Origin: Prorocentrum cordatum
Taxonomy: Eukaryota > Sar > Dinophyceae > Prorocentrales > Prorocentraceae
Direction of reading: 5' to 3'
Length of the DNA: 25,000 nucleotides
Assembly: GCA_963575745.1 (NCBI GenBank)
Contig: CAUYUJ010003447.1
Coordinates: 1 to 25,000, forward strand
Below are positions 7,971-16,144 of this stretch, piece by piece (position 1 is the first letter of the stretch; each line of letters starts with the position of its first letter). A program made the translations under genes and the position numbers. A model generated the notes under the pieces. The model was not told the origin of the DNA. It was given only the letters and a program-made list of their open reading frames with translations, and searched no databases.

Positions 7971-8715
7971 CGTGCAACTCCTTTGGAATCCTGAGGGGCT
8001 GTCCGATCCCACGGCCTCGAACCGTAGTCTCAACCAACGTCCGACGAGCTATTCGCAACCCATATGGAACGACTCGCATGAACGAACTTGCTAGGCCATT
8101 TCCAGATCAAAGTTTCGACAGCACGCACATCTGTGAGTTTGCACGTCAAAAGTAATTCTGCGGTTGCCAGTCTCGGTTCAACAAGCTGCTGTTTTCAAGC
8201 ATTCAGAAAGTGTTGAGCCAGACTTCGGCATGCATGGGAAGCATCATGCGGAGTGTGTTCTGGACTATCCTCCCAGACGGGTACTTTTGCGGATCGGTGG
8301 CATGTACCCTACTTACATGTTTGAGGCAGGTGTGCTCATAGAGATGAAAGGGCATGAGACAGTGGTGGTTCACGTGCAGTTTTCGTCTAGCGCCCATATT
8401 TTACACCTGACTCGCCGCAGCCAGTGACACCGAACATCCTCGGCGTAACCCCAACCCCCATGGCGTCACCTCCCATCTTAGCACCTAGCAATCGTCGATA
8501 ATGCAGTGCCGTTTTTAATACATGCTCCGCGTGCGGACCACGTGTTAAACATGCAGGAATCTAGCACTAAAAACAACGAGGAGTTCATGCACACATCTAT
8601 TCATATATTGATCATGTATAAAAAGAATCCCATGGTTTTTAACATCCTATGTATTAGCAACTGCCCTGTAGAGCGGTGCGGGGCCTGGAAATGCCCCAGG
8701 CCTTCGGAGCAAGAC
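7971..8715. other. Unassigned unique-looking region with lower GC
   Basis: No repeats, RNA genes or recognisable protein. The longest frames are under 90 residues (8164-8427 on +). Confidence 0.4.
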
Positions 8716-8769
8716 ATCTTCGCGTCTTGACGAGAGTCACGACGGCAGGCTTCGGCAATTGTTGGCCCC
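8716..8769 (+). repeat. 54-bp direct repeat, left copy
   Basis: Begins ATCTTCGCGTC and ends CAATTGTTGGCCCC. It matches 8941-8994 with five mismatches and lies just upstream of repeat H2. Confidence 0.9.
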
Positions 8770-8781
8770 ATTGGTCAGGAG

Positions 8782-8938
8782 GAGAAAAAACACACAGACA
8801 CAAATAATCGTCGATTCCCCAGAAAATATGGGAACATATGGGCAGTGGGGGGGAAGACGATAACCCAGATAATATGAGAAAATATAGGGAATCCTGTTAT
8901 TTGTGTGTATTTATGTGTGTGTTTGTGGGCCCCTTCAG
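8782..8938 (+). repeat. Dispersed repeat family H, copy H2
   Basis: Left part GGAGAAAAAACACACAGACAC, then TCCCCAGAAAATATGGGAA, CATATGGGCAGTGGGGG, AACCCAGATAATATG, AAAATATAGGGAATCC and a T/G-rich end TTTGTGTGTATTTATG running to GGGCCCCTTCAG. The two ends are an imperfect inverted repeat. It is bracketed by the 54-bp direct repeat. Confidence 0.75.
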
Positions 8939-8940
8939 AA

Positions 8941-8994
8941 ATCTTCGCGTCGTGACGAGAGCCACGACAGCAGGCTTTGGCAATTGTCGGCCCC
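8941..8994 (+). repeat. 54-bp direct repeat, right copy
   Basis: Second copy of 8716-8769, starting 225 bp later and directly after the GGGCCCCTTCAG end of H2. Too long for a normal target-site duplication. Confidence 0.9.
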
Positions 8995-9465
8995 TCGGGG
9001 GGGGCCCAGGCCTCGGGGCCGTGAGGAGAACGGCTCGATCGGGACGAGGAGCCAGTCCATGGAAAGGGGTGTCCAGACCTCTGGGGGGCCATCCTGCGAA
9101 ACGACCACAACGTCGGGGGTCTGGGTGCTTGCATCTTTCGGGGAAACTTTAGACTCGAGTACACCAGAACTCGTCTTTGCCGACGCTTTTTGACAGGCGA
9201 GTCCGTGATTTCGACGGTCAAGTTTCCGTGGGATGCTTGCAGCAGGAGTTTGCGTCGTATTTCAGACCGAGTCTCGTCGTTTTTTTGACGGCCCCGTCAG
9301 GTCAACCCGTTACGTCTCCCCGCACACTGCGCAGAGCACATGCGAATGCACATCGGGCCGGCTCATCCTATCCTCCTCCGTCCCGCGCCCCGCTTCTTCC
9401 CTCCGCCCCTCTTCCACCTCCTCCTCTTACCCCTCATCCCCTAATCCTCCTCGCGCTCCTCCTGC
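8995..9465. other. Unassigned region before the CCT block
   Basis: No gene recognised. The long + strand frames starting here (9177 and 9233) owe their length to the CCT tracts downstream. Confidence 0.4.
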
Positions 9466-9469
9466 TCCC

Positions 9470-9705
9470 TCCTCCTCCTCCTCCTCCTCCTCCTCCTCCT
9501 CCTCCTCCTCCTCCTCCTCCTCCTCCTCCTCCCCCTCCTCCTCCTCCTCCTCCTCCTCCTCCTCCTCCTCCTCCTCCTCCTCCTCCTCCTCTCATCCTTT
9601 CTCCCTCCTCCCTGCTCCTGCCCCCTCATCCCTCCTCCCTCCTCCTCCCTCCTCCCTTGCTCCTCCTCCTCCTCCTCCTCCTCCTCCTCCTCCTCCTCCT
9701 CCCTC
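9470..9705. repeat. Compound (CCT)n tracts
   Basis: Two long CCT runs (about 9470-9594 and 9659-9705) separated by a CT-rich spacer with CCCTCCT variants. All pyrimidine on the + strand. Confidence 0.95.
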
Positions 9706-9946
9706 CCCCTCCTCCCCGTCCTCGTCTCTGCACGCTCCGCTCCTGGCAGGGCGCCGGCGGCGCTCCTGGGGGGGGGGGGGAGCGAGGGGGGGGGGCGGGG
9801 CCCGCTCCGCGGGCGGCGGGGCCTCTCGCGGGAGCCCTCGCAGGGAGGATGTCTGGGGAGCTTCCGCCTCGTGGCCTCGGGGGTTCCACAGGGAGAGGGT
9901 CGCATCCCGCAGGGGTCCAGGGCCAGACGGCCCCCCTCCTCCTCCC

Positions 9947-10031
9947 CTCCTCCTCCTCCTCCTCCTCCTCCTCCTCCTCCTCCTCCTCCTCCTCCTCCTC
10001 CTCCTCCTCCTCCTCCTCCTCCTCCTCCTCC
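9947..10031. repeat. (CCT)n tract
   Basis: About 28 CCT units. It is bracketed by two related GC-rich segments (9805-9875 and 10032-10100) sharing GGGGCCT, GGAGCCCTCGCAGGGAGG and TCTGGGGAGC, so the tract lies within a local duplication. Confidence 0.95.
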
Positions 10032-10140
10032 GGCGGGGCCTTTCGCAGGAGCCCTCGCAGGGAGGCGTTCTGGGGAGCCCCCCCCGTGGCCTCGGGGGTG
10101 GCGCCAGCAGAATGAGCCGTGCGATCGTTCTCTTGCTCAC

Positions 10141-10341
10141 TAAGGGGAACAAAAAGTGGCATAAACAGAACCACTCTGCGGTCCGCGGGGATTCCTCGGA
10201 TCCGCGCTGGGGCCCCCCGGCGGCGCCTCCGGCGCCGCCCCTGGTGCGCTCCGCGCGCCAGGGAGGGGGGTCCAGCGCCGATCCGAGAAATCCGCGCGGA
10301 CCTCCGAGTTTTTTATGTTTATATCATTTGTTGTTCCCCTA
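10141..10341 (+). mobile_element. Family D foldback element, full copy D2
   Basis: Starts TA-AGGGGAACAAAAAGTGGC and ends TTGTTGTTCCCCT-A. The arms are about 80 bp and broadly complementary: GGTCCGCG, CTCGGATC and CGCTGG on the left, and CCAGCG, GATCCGAG and CGCGGACC on the right. Flanking TA on each side suggests a TA target. The middle is a GC-rich palindrome around GGCGGCGCC. Confidence 0.8.
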
Positions 10342-10527
10342 TTTCTGGTTCGCCGATCGGCGCGGACCCTCGCAGCCCCTCCCCCTCCCCACCTGGAATA
10401 GGCCTCGGCTGTTGTTGGCGCCCGCTTCACGCGGGTGGGGCCTCCCCCCAACGGGACGCACCGTGGCCCGTGGCAGACGGTCGCATCCAGCAGGGGTCCA
10501 GGGCCAGACGCCCCCCCCCCCCTCTAT

Positions 10528-10649
10528 GGGGGCCACGTGCGAACCCTACCCCTACCCCCCACGATTTCTGAGGGGGAGGGCGGGGTTCACCTCGCTCGGG
10601 AGCTCTCGAGCGAAGTGGGGGGTAGGCGTAGGGTTCACACGTGGCCCCC
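10528..10649. mobile_element. Family E palindromic element, copy E1 (122 bp)
   Basis: Ends GGGGGCCACGTGCGAACCC and its complement ...GGGTTCACACGTGGCCCCC. The second copy is at 19011. Arms carry CCCTACCCCTACCCC, a telomere-like but irregular repeat, and meet near CTCGGGAGCTCTCGAGCG. The right arm is shortened relative to E2. No unambiguous target duplication. Confidence 0.8.
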
Positions 10650-10777
10650 TATCCCCTCCTTTCCCCCCCTCCCCCCGCTTCCGCCCGAGATGCCGCGGCG
10701 CCGAACCAGACAACGCTCGCCATGCGTTGCCGAAGGCCAGAGGCCTCCCGAGCCTGCCCGGAGGCCCTCCCCCCGTT

Positions 10778-10948
10778 TCGGAGGTTGACAGACCTCCTGC
10801 CCTGACGCGTCGATTGGCGAATCGGCTGTTTCCGGTTCGCGAGAGGGCGTCGCGGCCGTCATTTTTGCGGGTCCAGGTCCGTCGGTGTCGGCCCTGAGCC
10901 GTTTTCACTAAGGGGAGGTTTATTAGAGGGAGGTTTGTCCACCGCCGA
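10778..10948 (+). mobile_element. Family A MITE-like element, copy A3 (171 bp)
   Basis: Ends TCGGAGGTTGACAGACCTCC and the complement of TCGGCGGTGGACAAACCTCC. Flanked by perfect 5-bp TSDs CCGTT at 10773-10777 and 10949-10953. Same orientation and interior as A1. Confidence 0.9.
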
Positions 10949-11064
10949 CCGTTGGGGGGGCGCGCCGCGCGAAGGGCGTGGGCGCCCCGCGCGCCCCGCG
11001 CGCGGAGAGGTCGCCCAGCGCCTGGAGCGGGCGGCCGGGTGAAGCCCGGCGGCCCTTTGCCCTT

Positions 11065-11222
11065 TGCGCGCGCCGCGCCGCGCCGCTCGACCCCGCCTCG
11101 CCGCCCTCCTTCGGCCACGCGCAGAGGGGGCGCCTCGCCGCCCTCCTTCGGTCACGCGCAGAGGGGGCCCTCCTTCGGTCACGCGCCGCTCGACCCCGCC
11201 TCGCCGCCCTCCTTCGGCACCC
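11065..11222. repeat. GC-rich imperfect tandem repeat (CTCGCCGCCCTCCTTCGG)
   Basis: CCTCCTTCGGYCACGCGC recurs four times or nearly so between 11106 and 11217. CGCTCGACCCCGCCTCG occurs twice. Period is irregular (about 33-50 bp). No gene is recognised. Confidence 0.75.
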
Positions 11223-11336
11223 CTGCTGCTTAGAAGGCGCGGGCCTTCTCCATAGATGTAAGGCCGGCGCCTTCTGAGAAGCAGCCTCCTTCTAAGAAGC
11301 CCTCCCCCCTCCCTCCTCCCCCTTGTGCGCGCCGCC
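11221..11336 (+). repeat. Dispersed structured repeat family I, copy I2
   Basis: Matches 655-775. The outer stem is GCTGCTTAGAAGGCGC against GCGCCTTCTGAGAAGCAGC, with a 2-nt bulge, and the inner stem is GGCCTT/AAGGCC around CTCCATAGATGT. Two mismatched outer positions of I1 are paired here. The CT-rich tail and GTGCGCGCCGCC are retained. Confidence 0.75.
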
Positions 11337-11394
11337 GCCCTCCTGTCGGGTGGCGGCGAGACACACGGGCACGATTCAGCGTCGCCTCCCGGGG

Positions 11395-11500
11395 AAACGC
11401 CCCGAGGAGATGGGAAAGATAGGGGGAGTCCTGGGGCTCGTGTCGATTGATTCTTGTGTGTCTGTGTGTGTGTGTGTGTGTCCCAGGGCCCCCCCTCCTC
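11395..11500 (+). repeat. Diverged family H copy (H5) with GT run
   Basis: GAGATGGGAAAGATAGGGGGAGTCC is followed by a GT-rich end, TCTTGTGTGTCTGTGTGTG, and CCCAGGGCCCC. This is the order seen at the right end of repeat H. The left part is not recognisable. Confidence 0.5.
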
Positions 11501-11653
11501 CTGCCTCCCTCCCCCTTTTGCCGGGCGGGGAGGACCGGGGGCGCCGAGCCCGGCCAGAGGCCCCTCCGGGGCCCGGCATCGGCGTCGCGTCTGCTGCCGG
11601 GGCCGAGCCCGGAGGGCGCGCGTGCACCGATCCCGGGAGCAAGGGGTGGGGGG

Positions 11654-11870
11654 GCCTCTGCCGGCTTCTCTCTCTCCTCTGCCCCTGCCGCCTTGTCGTC
11701 TGTCCTGCTCCCGATCCTCGAGGGAGGTCGCGGTGCGGCCGATCCCGAGATCAAGACATGTGGTGGCCTTTGCATGTTTCTCTCTCGTCTGCCTCTGCCG
11801 CCTTGTCGTCTGTCCTGCTCCTGATCCTCAAGGGAGAGGCAGCGATCGGGGGGGGCTGGCATGGGGGGGG
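11654..11870 (+). repeat. About 111-bp tandem duplication
   Basis: GCCGCCTTGTCGTCTGTCC followed by TGCTCCYGATCCTC and AGGGAG occurs in two adjacent units starting near 11654 and 11765. A weaker third unit (CCTGTCGTTGCCCCCC...AAGGGA) follows near 12028. The 11868-12012 inverted-repeat segment separates it from the others. Confidence 0.75.
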
Positions 11871-12013
11871 TGCATCGACCAAGAATCGACGGACGATACA
11901 TCGTCGATAGATCGGCGACAGGCCCCCGATAGTGAAACCGCACCTTCCTAGGTGGGCTGGGGCTATCGGGCTCCTATCGGCGATCAATGGGCGGTTGGGG
12001 GTCGATGCATCCC
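11866..12013. mobile_element. Inverted-repeat segment with TGCATCGACC ends
   Basis: TGCATCGACC at 11871-11880 faces GGTCGATGCA at 12000-12009. Inner parts carry CGATAGATCGGCGA and CTATCGGCGATC, a GATGCATCG-like vocabulary similar to family F. It interrupts the 111-bp tandem array. Target duplication not identified. Confidence 0.45.
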
Positions 12014-12744
12014 TCCCTTGCCTGTCCCCCCTGTCGTTGCCCCCCATCAAGGGAATTCGCGGTTCGGCTGCGGTTCAGTCGACCGCGTTCGGTCGGTCCA
12101 GTTCGGTCGGTTATTGTGTCGTTGCCGCGTCGCTGCGTCCTTCTGGGATGTTTGCGGCCTTTCGATTTCGCTATGTTTTTCGGTCTCGCTTCCGGTTCAG
12201 TCGATTTTCGTTGTTGTACTTGCCGTGGAAGGCCTTGATCTTCCACCTCCACACCTGTGCGTCCTGCTTCGGTGCACCATCGCGCGCAGAACTTCACTGC
12301 CCCAGGCCAATGTGGGCATGGCAACCATATTTAGGCAGCCTCAGGATACGGACAGTGAGCTCCTTCAGACATTACTAGAGCGCCCTGGAGCACTCCAGAA
12401 CGGACGCGGCAACCCACACCATCCTTTGGACGCGTGGGCTCTCAGGAATCCCAGTCGTGCCCGGCTCTGTTCGCAGCGTGCCTCTTCTGCGGGGGATCCC
12501 GACAGTCCGCTTGCACCGATCCCGGAGATGCCGGGCTGGTTGGGCCAGCTCCAGGCCCAGGATGGGTTGGGCCGACCGTTTCTGTTCTTGTTTTTTGGGT
12601 TTTTTTTCCCACCACGTCGGCCCTGATGGATCCACTCCGCAGCAAGATGCGAGCCGGATCAAGCATGGTTGCAGAGCTGTTGCATCAGGCGGCACGTCCC
12701 CCCATGCAGTCCCCTGAGCACAGGACTGCAGCACCGACTCCACG
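12014..12744. other. Unassigned region
   Basis: GGTTCAGTCGA occurs twice (12071, 12187) among CGGTCGGT repeats. A + strand frame ending at 12626 reads protein-like over 12290-12560, but I recognise no family and see no start context. No gene is called. Confidence 0.35.
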
Positions 12745-13034
12745 TGACGTCTCTGCGCGACTCCCGGGCATCCGCCGTCGGGAAAGAAGCTTCGCATCGA
12801 AGGGCCCCCACGCCGAAGGATCATCACGTCGAAGAATCCCCACGCCGAAGGATCCCCACTCCGAAGGGTCACCACGTGTCAGGACCGCCACGACGGGAGC
12901 TCCCGATGCCACTCCTCTGCGGCGGCCCCGGGGCCCGTGCTCAGGCCTCCGGAGAGCTCCAGGAGCTTCCGCGGACAATCCTCTGGAAGCCCAGGCCTTG
13001 CGCGGAAGGTGTTCTGAATCCGCGAGGTCTTTGG
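12745..13034 (+). repeat. 290-bp direct repeat, left copy, with internal 16-bp array
   Basis: Begins TGACGTCTCTGCGCGACTCC and ends CGCGAGGTCTTTGG. Near-identical to 13231-13519. It contains five tandem 16-bp units of the type CGAAGGATCCCCACGC at 12798-12877. The unit is not a multiple of three. Confidence 0.9.
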
Positions 13035-13036
13035 TC

Positions 13037-13225
13037 GGGGGCGGAAAAGAGGGGGTGATGACTAGGGGGGGGGTGGATATCATGGCGGGGGCCATGATAT
13101 TTCCCAGATTTCATGGCGCCTCTTCTTATGTCATTACGTCCCTGGCCCCCCCGCGGGGCCGCGCACATGCCGCCGGTCACGATTTGCACCCCCCCCTCTT
13201 GGACACCCCCCTCTTGGCCGCTCCC
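13037..13225 (+). mobile_element. Family G inverted-repeat element, copy G2
   Basis: Left end GGGGGCGGAAAAGAGGGGG, right end CCCCTCTTGGCCGCTCCC, with GTGATGACTAGGG inside the left end and CGCGCACATGCCGCCGG toward the right. An internal palindrome has arms ATATCATGG/CCATGATAT. It lies between the two 290-bp repeats. Related copies are at 20525 and 15696. Confidence 0.65.
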
Positions 13226-13230
13226 GAATG

Positions 13231-13519
13231 TGACGTCTCTGCGCGACTCCTGGGCATCCGCCGTCGGGAAGAAACTTCGCATCGAAGGGTCCCCACGCCG
13301 AAGGATCATCACGTCGAAGAATCCCCACGCCGAAGGATCCCCACTCCGAAGGGTCACCACGTGTCAGGACCGCCACGACGGGAGCTCCCGATGCCACTCC
13401 TCTGCGGCGGCCCCGGGGCCCGTGCTCAGGCCTTCGGAGAGCTCTAGAGGCTTTCGCGGACAATCCTCTGGAAGCCCAGGCCGTGCGTGGAAGGTGTTCT
13501 TAATCCGCGAGGTCTTTGG
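13231..13519 (+). repeat. 290-bp direct repeat, right copy
   Basis: Second copy, 486 bp downstream of the first, including the five 16-bp units at 13283-13362. Few mismatches are seen, which points to a recent duplication. Confidence 0.9.
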
Positions 13520-13955
13520 GGTGCATTTTTTTGTCGCGGCGGGTGTTTTCGCCCAATTTCGGCCCCGGGACCATCTCAGATCGATCCAGCTAGAAAATGC
13601 AGCGAAACGATGTGGTCAAGCGATTCGTTTTTTGGGGTGGGGTCATTTTGCTAGCTGTCGCGGAGCCAGATTTCGGGGATGTGCAGGGTCCAGAGGCAAG
13701 GTCCAGGGCTTCGAGGATGTCTCAAAAGCCGCCTGGGATGAACGGCTGGTCCCGCGGCAGTGAACGGAATGGCATGAGGTCTGGGAGCTGGCGAGGCGCA
13801 TCATCGAGGTGTCGGAAGCCTGGTGTCCCTCCCTCCTCCCCGCCCCCCCCCCCCTGTATCGTTCCAATTTTAACGAATGACCCCGAAGGGATCCATCCAC
13901 GTGTTTTCGTGATTTCCCGCCCCCTCACCAGCACTCAAACCCAACGGATGCCAAC
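13520..13955. other. tRNA upstream region, nothing recognised
   Basis: No gene or repeat copy is recognised between the 290-bp repeat and the tRNA. It contains a poly-C run near 13846 and ordinary unique-looking DNA. Confidence 0.4.
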
Positions 13956-13962
13956 GGGGATC

Positions 13963-13974
13963 TAGCTCAAATGG
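13963..13974 (+). promoter_or_regulatory. Pol III A box (internal)
   Basis: TAGCTCAAATGG fits the TRGYNNANNNGG form and lies in the D arm of the tRNA-Ala gene. Confidence 0.85.
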
Positions 13975-14006
13975 TAGAGCGCTCGCTTAGCATGCGAGAG
14001 GCACAG

Positions 14007-14017
14007 GGATCGATGCC
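14007..14017 (+). promoter_or_regulatory. Pol III B box (internal, variant)
   Basis: GGATCGATGCC corresponds to GGTTCGANNCC with T replaced by A at tRNA position 54. Confidence 0.75.
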
Positions 14018-14029
14018 CTGGTTCTCCAC

Positions 14030-14035
14030 TTTTTT
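14030..14035 (+). terminator. Pol III terminator (T6)
   Basis: Six T residues begin two bases after the tRNA 3' end, the expected place and length for RNA polymerase III termination. Confidence 0.85.
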
Positions 14036-14220
14036 ACCCTCTTCGTGGCCCTCCTCCCCTCCCCCCCTCCAGACGGTCGTGCTCGCGCCCAGTGAGCTCT
14101 CCTTCCCTGCCCTTTGGCCTGCGCCGGAGCGTCCGCCGTCTGCCCCGTCCGTCGCGCCGAGCGGGGGCGTCCTGCCAAGTCGGGGAGAACCCACTACAGT
14201 GGACGCCCATACCAAGAAGC

Positions 14221-14275
14221 TCCCTCCTCCTCCTCCTCCTCCTCCTCCTCCTCCTTCTCCTCCTCCTCCTCCTTG
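14221..14275. repeat. (CCT)n tract
   Basis: About 18 CCT units with one CTT interruption, pyrimidine on the + strand. Confidence 0.9.
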
Positions 14276-14947
14276 CCTCCAGGGTGCCCTGGCTTTTTTG
14301 GGTTCTCGATGAGCTCCGCTCCCTCTTCGGCCTGCAGGGCCGCGCCCCATCCGCGATCCCAAAAGGTCCCATCCCGATCCGACTCCGCGCCGAGTCGGGC
14401 GCGGCCCGATCCGTTGCCGATCCGGGTGCCGTGTCACGATTCGATCCGGCTCAGGCCTGCGAGGCTCTCCTCAGTCCACCGTCCTTTGGAGGCCTGAGGA
14501 CGGGCGCCAACACCAAAACAGGGGGTTGCCTCCATAAGAGGAAGAGGATCCTAGATTTTAGTGTTGGTCTTGATATCTGGACCATCTAGGTAGCACGAAT
14601 CTACCACCACCATCACCGAGACCAGGATCATCTGCCCTCGGTGGAGGCACACCGCCGATTCTGGGGCGGGCGTCAGCCTGCAGGCCTCCTGCCTTCCTTT
14701 TCCGCCCCCGTCTCACGCAGCGTAAGTGCTTCTAGCCGTCTGCCGCCGAGCCCGAGGCCCCTGAGGAGCTCCTTCGGGCGGCGGCCTGCGCAACGCCGCG
14801 CGCGAGCGCCCCCCGAGGGGCGGAGGGCGCGCGCGAGCACGAGCGGGGCGGCATCCTGGGCGTGGGGCCCCGCGTCGGGCAGGCAGTGGTGCGCAGGCCT
14901 CTGGAACGCCTCGGACACACGCGAGGATCCCAGACTTCGAGTCGGGC
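14276..14947. other. Unassigned GC-rich region
   Basis: No gene, RNA or repeat copy is recognised. Open frames on both strands overlap and lack domains. Confidence 0.4.
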
Positions 14948-15019
14948 GTGTCCCTCGACAGGGGGGGACGATGCTCCAGTCTAGTGTCCCTCGGCAGGGG
15001 GGAACGATGCTTCAATCTA
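14948..15019 (+). repeat. 36-bp tandem duplication
   Basis: Two head-to-tail units of GTGTCCCTCGRCAGGGG...ACGATGCTYCARTCTA (14948-14983, 14984-15019) with a few substitutions. Confidence 0.85.
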
Positions 15020-15274
15020 TTTTTTGTTCTATGTTTGAATATTTTGGGTTTTTTCTCTTGCCCTCAAAATCCGCCTGTAGGAGGACATGCCCGACCTGAT
15101 CCCAGACCCTCGACGTCGTGATGTTTTCACTGCGTCGAGTCCCACAGGTCTGGACCCCGTCCGACCGGGGCCGGCGTCTCGTCCCGAGCCGTTTCTGTCC
15201 ACGGTCCCGAGACCCTGCAAGGGCATATGCCGAACATAGCGAAACACTTACCGTCGTGATGTGTGTTCACAACC

Positions 15275-15339
15275 CCGATGCATCGGTGATTCGACGCGCT
15301 CCCCCGACCCCATCTACTCTTATCCCATCCAGGCGGCCT
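15275..15339. mobile_element. Family F partial right arm, F3
   Basis: CCCGATGCATCGGTGATTCG followed by CCGACCCCATCTACTC, TATCCCATCC and GGCGGCCT matches the right arm of F1 and F2. No left arm is identifiable. Confidence 0.65.
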
Positions 15340-15695
15340 CTGTACACGTACATAATCCACGTTGGTCTAGAGAGCGCGCGTTGCGCGAGCCTTCGTATCA
15401 CGTGGCTGATCTCGCGGACGGGGGAGCCGTTTTCATGTACGTGGGTGGGCGATTGCGTCCTCGGTGGGTTCTCTAACCCATGTCTCCAGAAAGTGGACCC
15501 GCCAGATGTCTCGGTATGTTCTTTCGCCCTTGCCAATTTTACCCTCTGGATGGCCAGGCGGCCAAAGCATGTCATGGTGGATGCACGTGCGATTCCTGCG
15601 GCGATCTTTCGGTCCACCTCGACGCCTCTGCCATGTCGACACCGGGCCTACCCCTGGGTGGTGGTGTTCTGTGGATTCGCGAGGGGGTGATTCCA
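15340..15695. other. Unassigned region leading into G3
   Basis: No gene is recognised. The last 40 bases (GGTGTTCTGTGG...CGCGAGG) resemble the sequence preceding G1 and G2, so family G probably extends further left than its inverted repeats. Confidence 0.4.
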
Positions 15696-15870
15696 GGGCG
15701 GCCCAGAGGGGGGTAATGACCAGGGGAGGAGAGCATTGCCAGGACCATGACATCTCTCCCGATTCCTTGGCCCCCTATTCTTCCAATCTGCTTCTGGTCC
15801 TTCCCCTTGTCTGCGTGTGTGCCTCGGGCCACGATTTGCAACCCCACCCCCCCTTGACGCCCTCTCCTTG
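15696..15870 (+). mobile_element. Family G inverted-repeat element, copy G3 (diverged)
   Basis: Left GGGCGGCCCAGAGGGGGGTA, then ATGACCAGGGG, a CCATGAC block, GGGCCACGATTTGCA, and a right end CCCCCCCTTGACGCCCTCTC. The order matches G1 and G2. Confidence 0.6.
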
Positions 15871-15942
15871 GAGGAACCTCGAGAGTTTGTCTACGGCGCA
15901 CAAGACCCAGGCATGTTCCTCGGGGGCGTATATCTAGAATCT

Positions 15943-16144
15943 AGACCTCCTGGAGGGGGTCCGAGTAGATGGGGTCGGAGGATAATGCCGCATCGCCGAG
16001 ATGCACGGGCCATGCGGCGTGATGCGGAGCCCGATCGCGCCAGCGTCGCCGATTCACCGCCGACGTCGCGGGTGCATCGCCGATGCATGGGCGATGCGGT
16101 GCGATCCTCCGACCCCATCTGCTCGGATCCTATCTGGGAGGCCT
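15943..16144. mobile_element. Family F element, copy F2 (202 bp, uninterrupted)
   Basis: The left arm AGACCTCC...GGGTCCGAGTAGATGGGG and TCGGAGGAT...GCCGCATCGCC faces the right arm GGCGATGCGG, ATCCTCCGACCCCATCTG, CTCGGATCC, GGGAGGCCT. The interior is GATGCATGG/CGCCGA-rich. It supplies the uninterrupted arm that shows where B1 entered F1. No secure target duplication. Confidence 0.8.

Larger units (their letters stand above)
13956..14028 (+). tRNA. tRNA-Ala (anticodon AGC)
   Basis: Decodes GCU, and GCC after A34-to-inosine editing. The 73-nt gene folds as a full cloverleaf: acceptor GGGGATC/GTTCTCC, D arm GCTC-AAATGGTA-GAGC, anticodon arm CTCGC-TTAGCAT-GCGAG with AGC at 13989-13991, five-base variable loop, T arm CAGGG-ATCGATG-CCCTG, discriminator A. 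The G3:U70 pair, the main alanyl-tRNA synthetase identity element, is present. CCA is not encoded. The T loop starts with A54 rather than T, which I recall is also seen in plant tRNA-Ala(AGC). One acceptor mismatch (U6:U67) may reflect natural variation or early decay. It is isolated, with no other tRNA in the window. Confidence 0.95.

Noticed and set aside
9177-10897. Long + strand open frames (312 and 554 residues)
   Set aside because: Their length comes from (CCT)n tracts read as poly-Pro or poly-Ser and from GC-rich DNA. They also run through elements D2 and E1 and into A3. No domain is recognisable.
12290-12560. Protein-like + strand segment
   Set aside because: It reads plausibly but has no recognisable family, no clear start and no supporting splice or repeat evidence.
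12745-13519. LTR retrotransposon or TRIM
   Set aside because: Direct repeats are present, but TG...CA ends, a primer-binding site, a polypurine tract and a target duplication are not seen.
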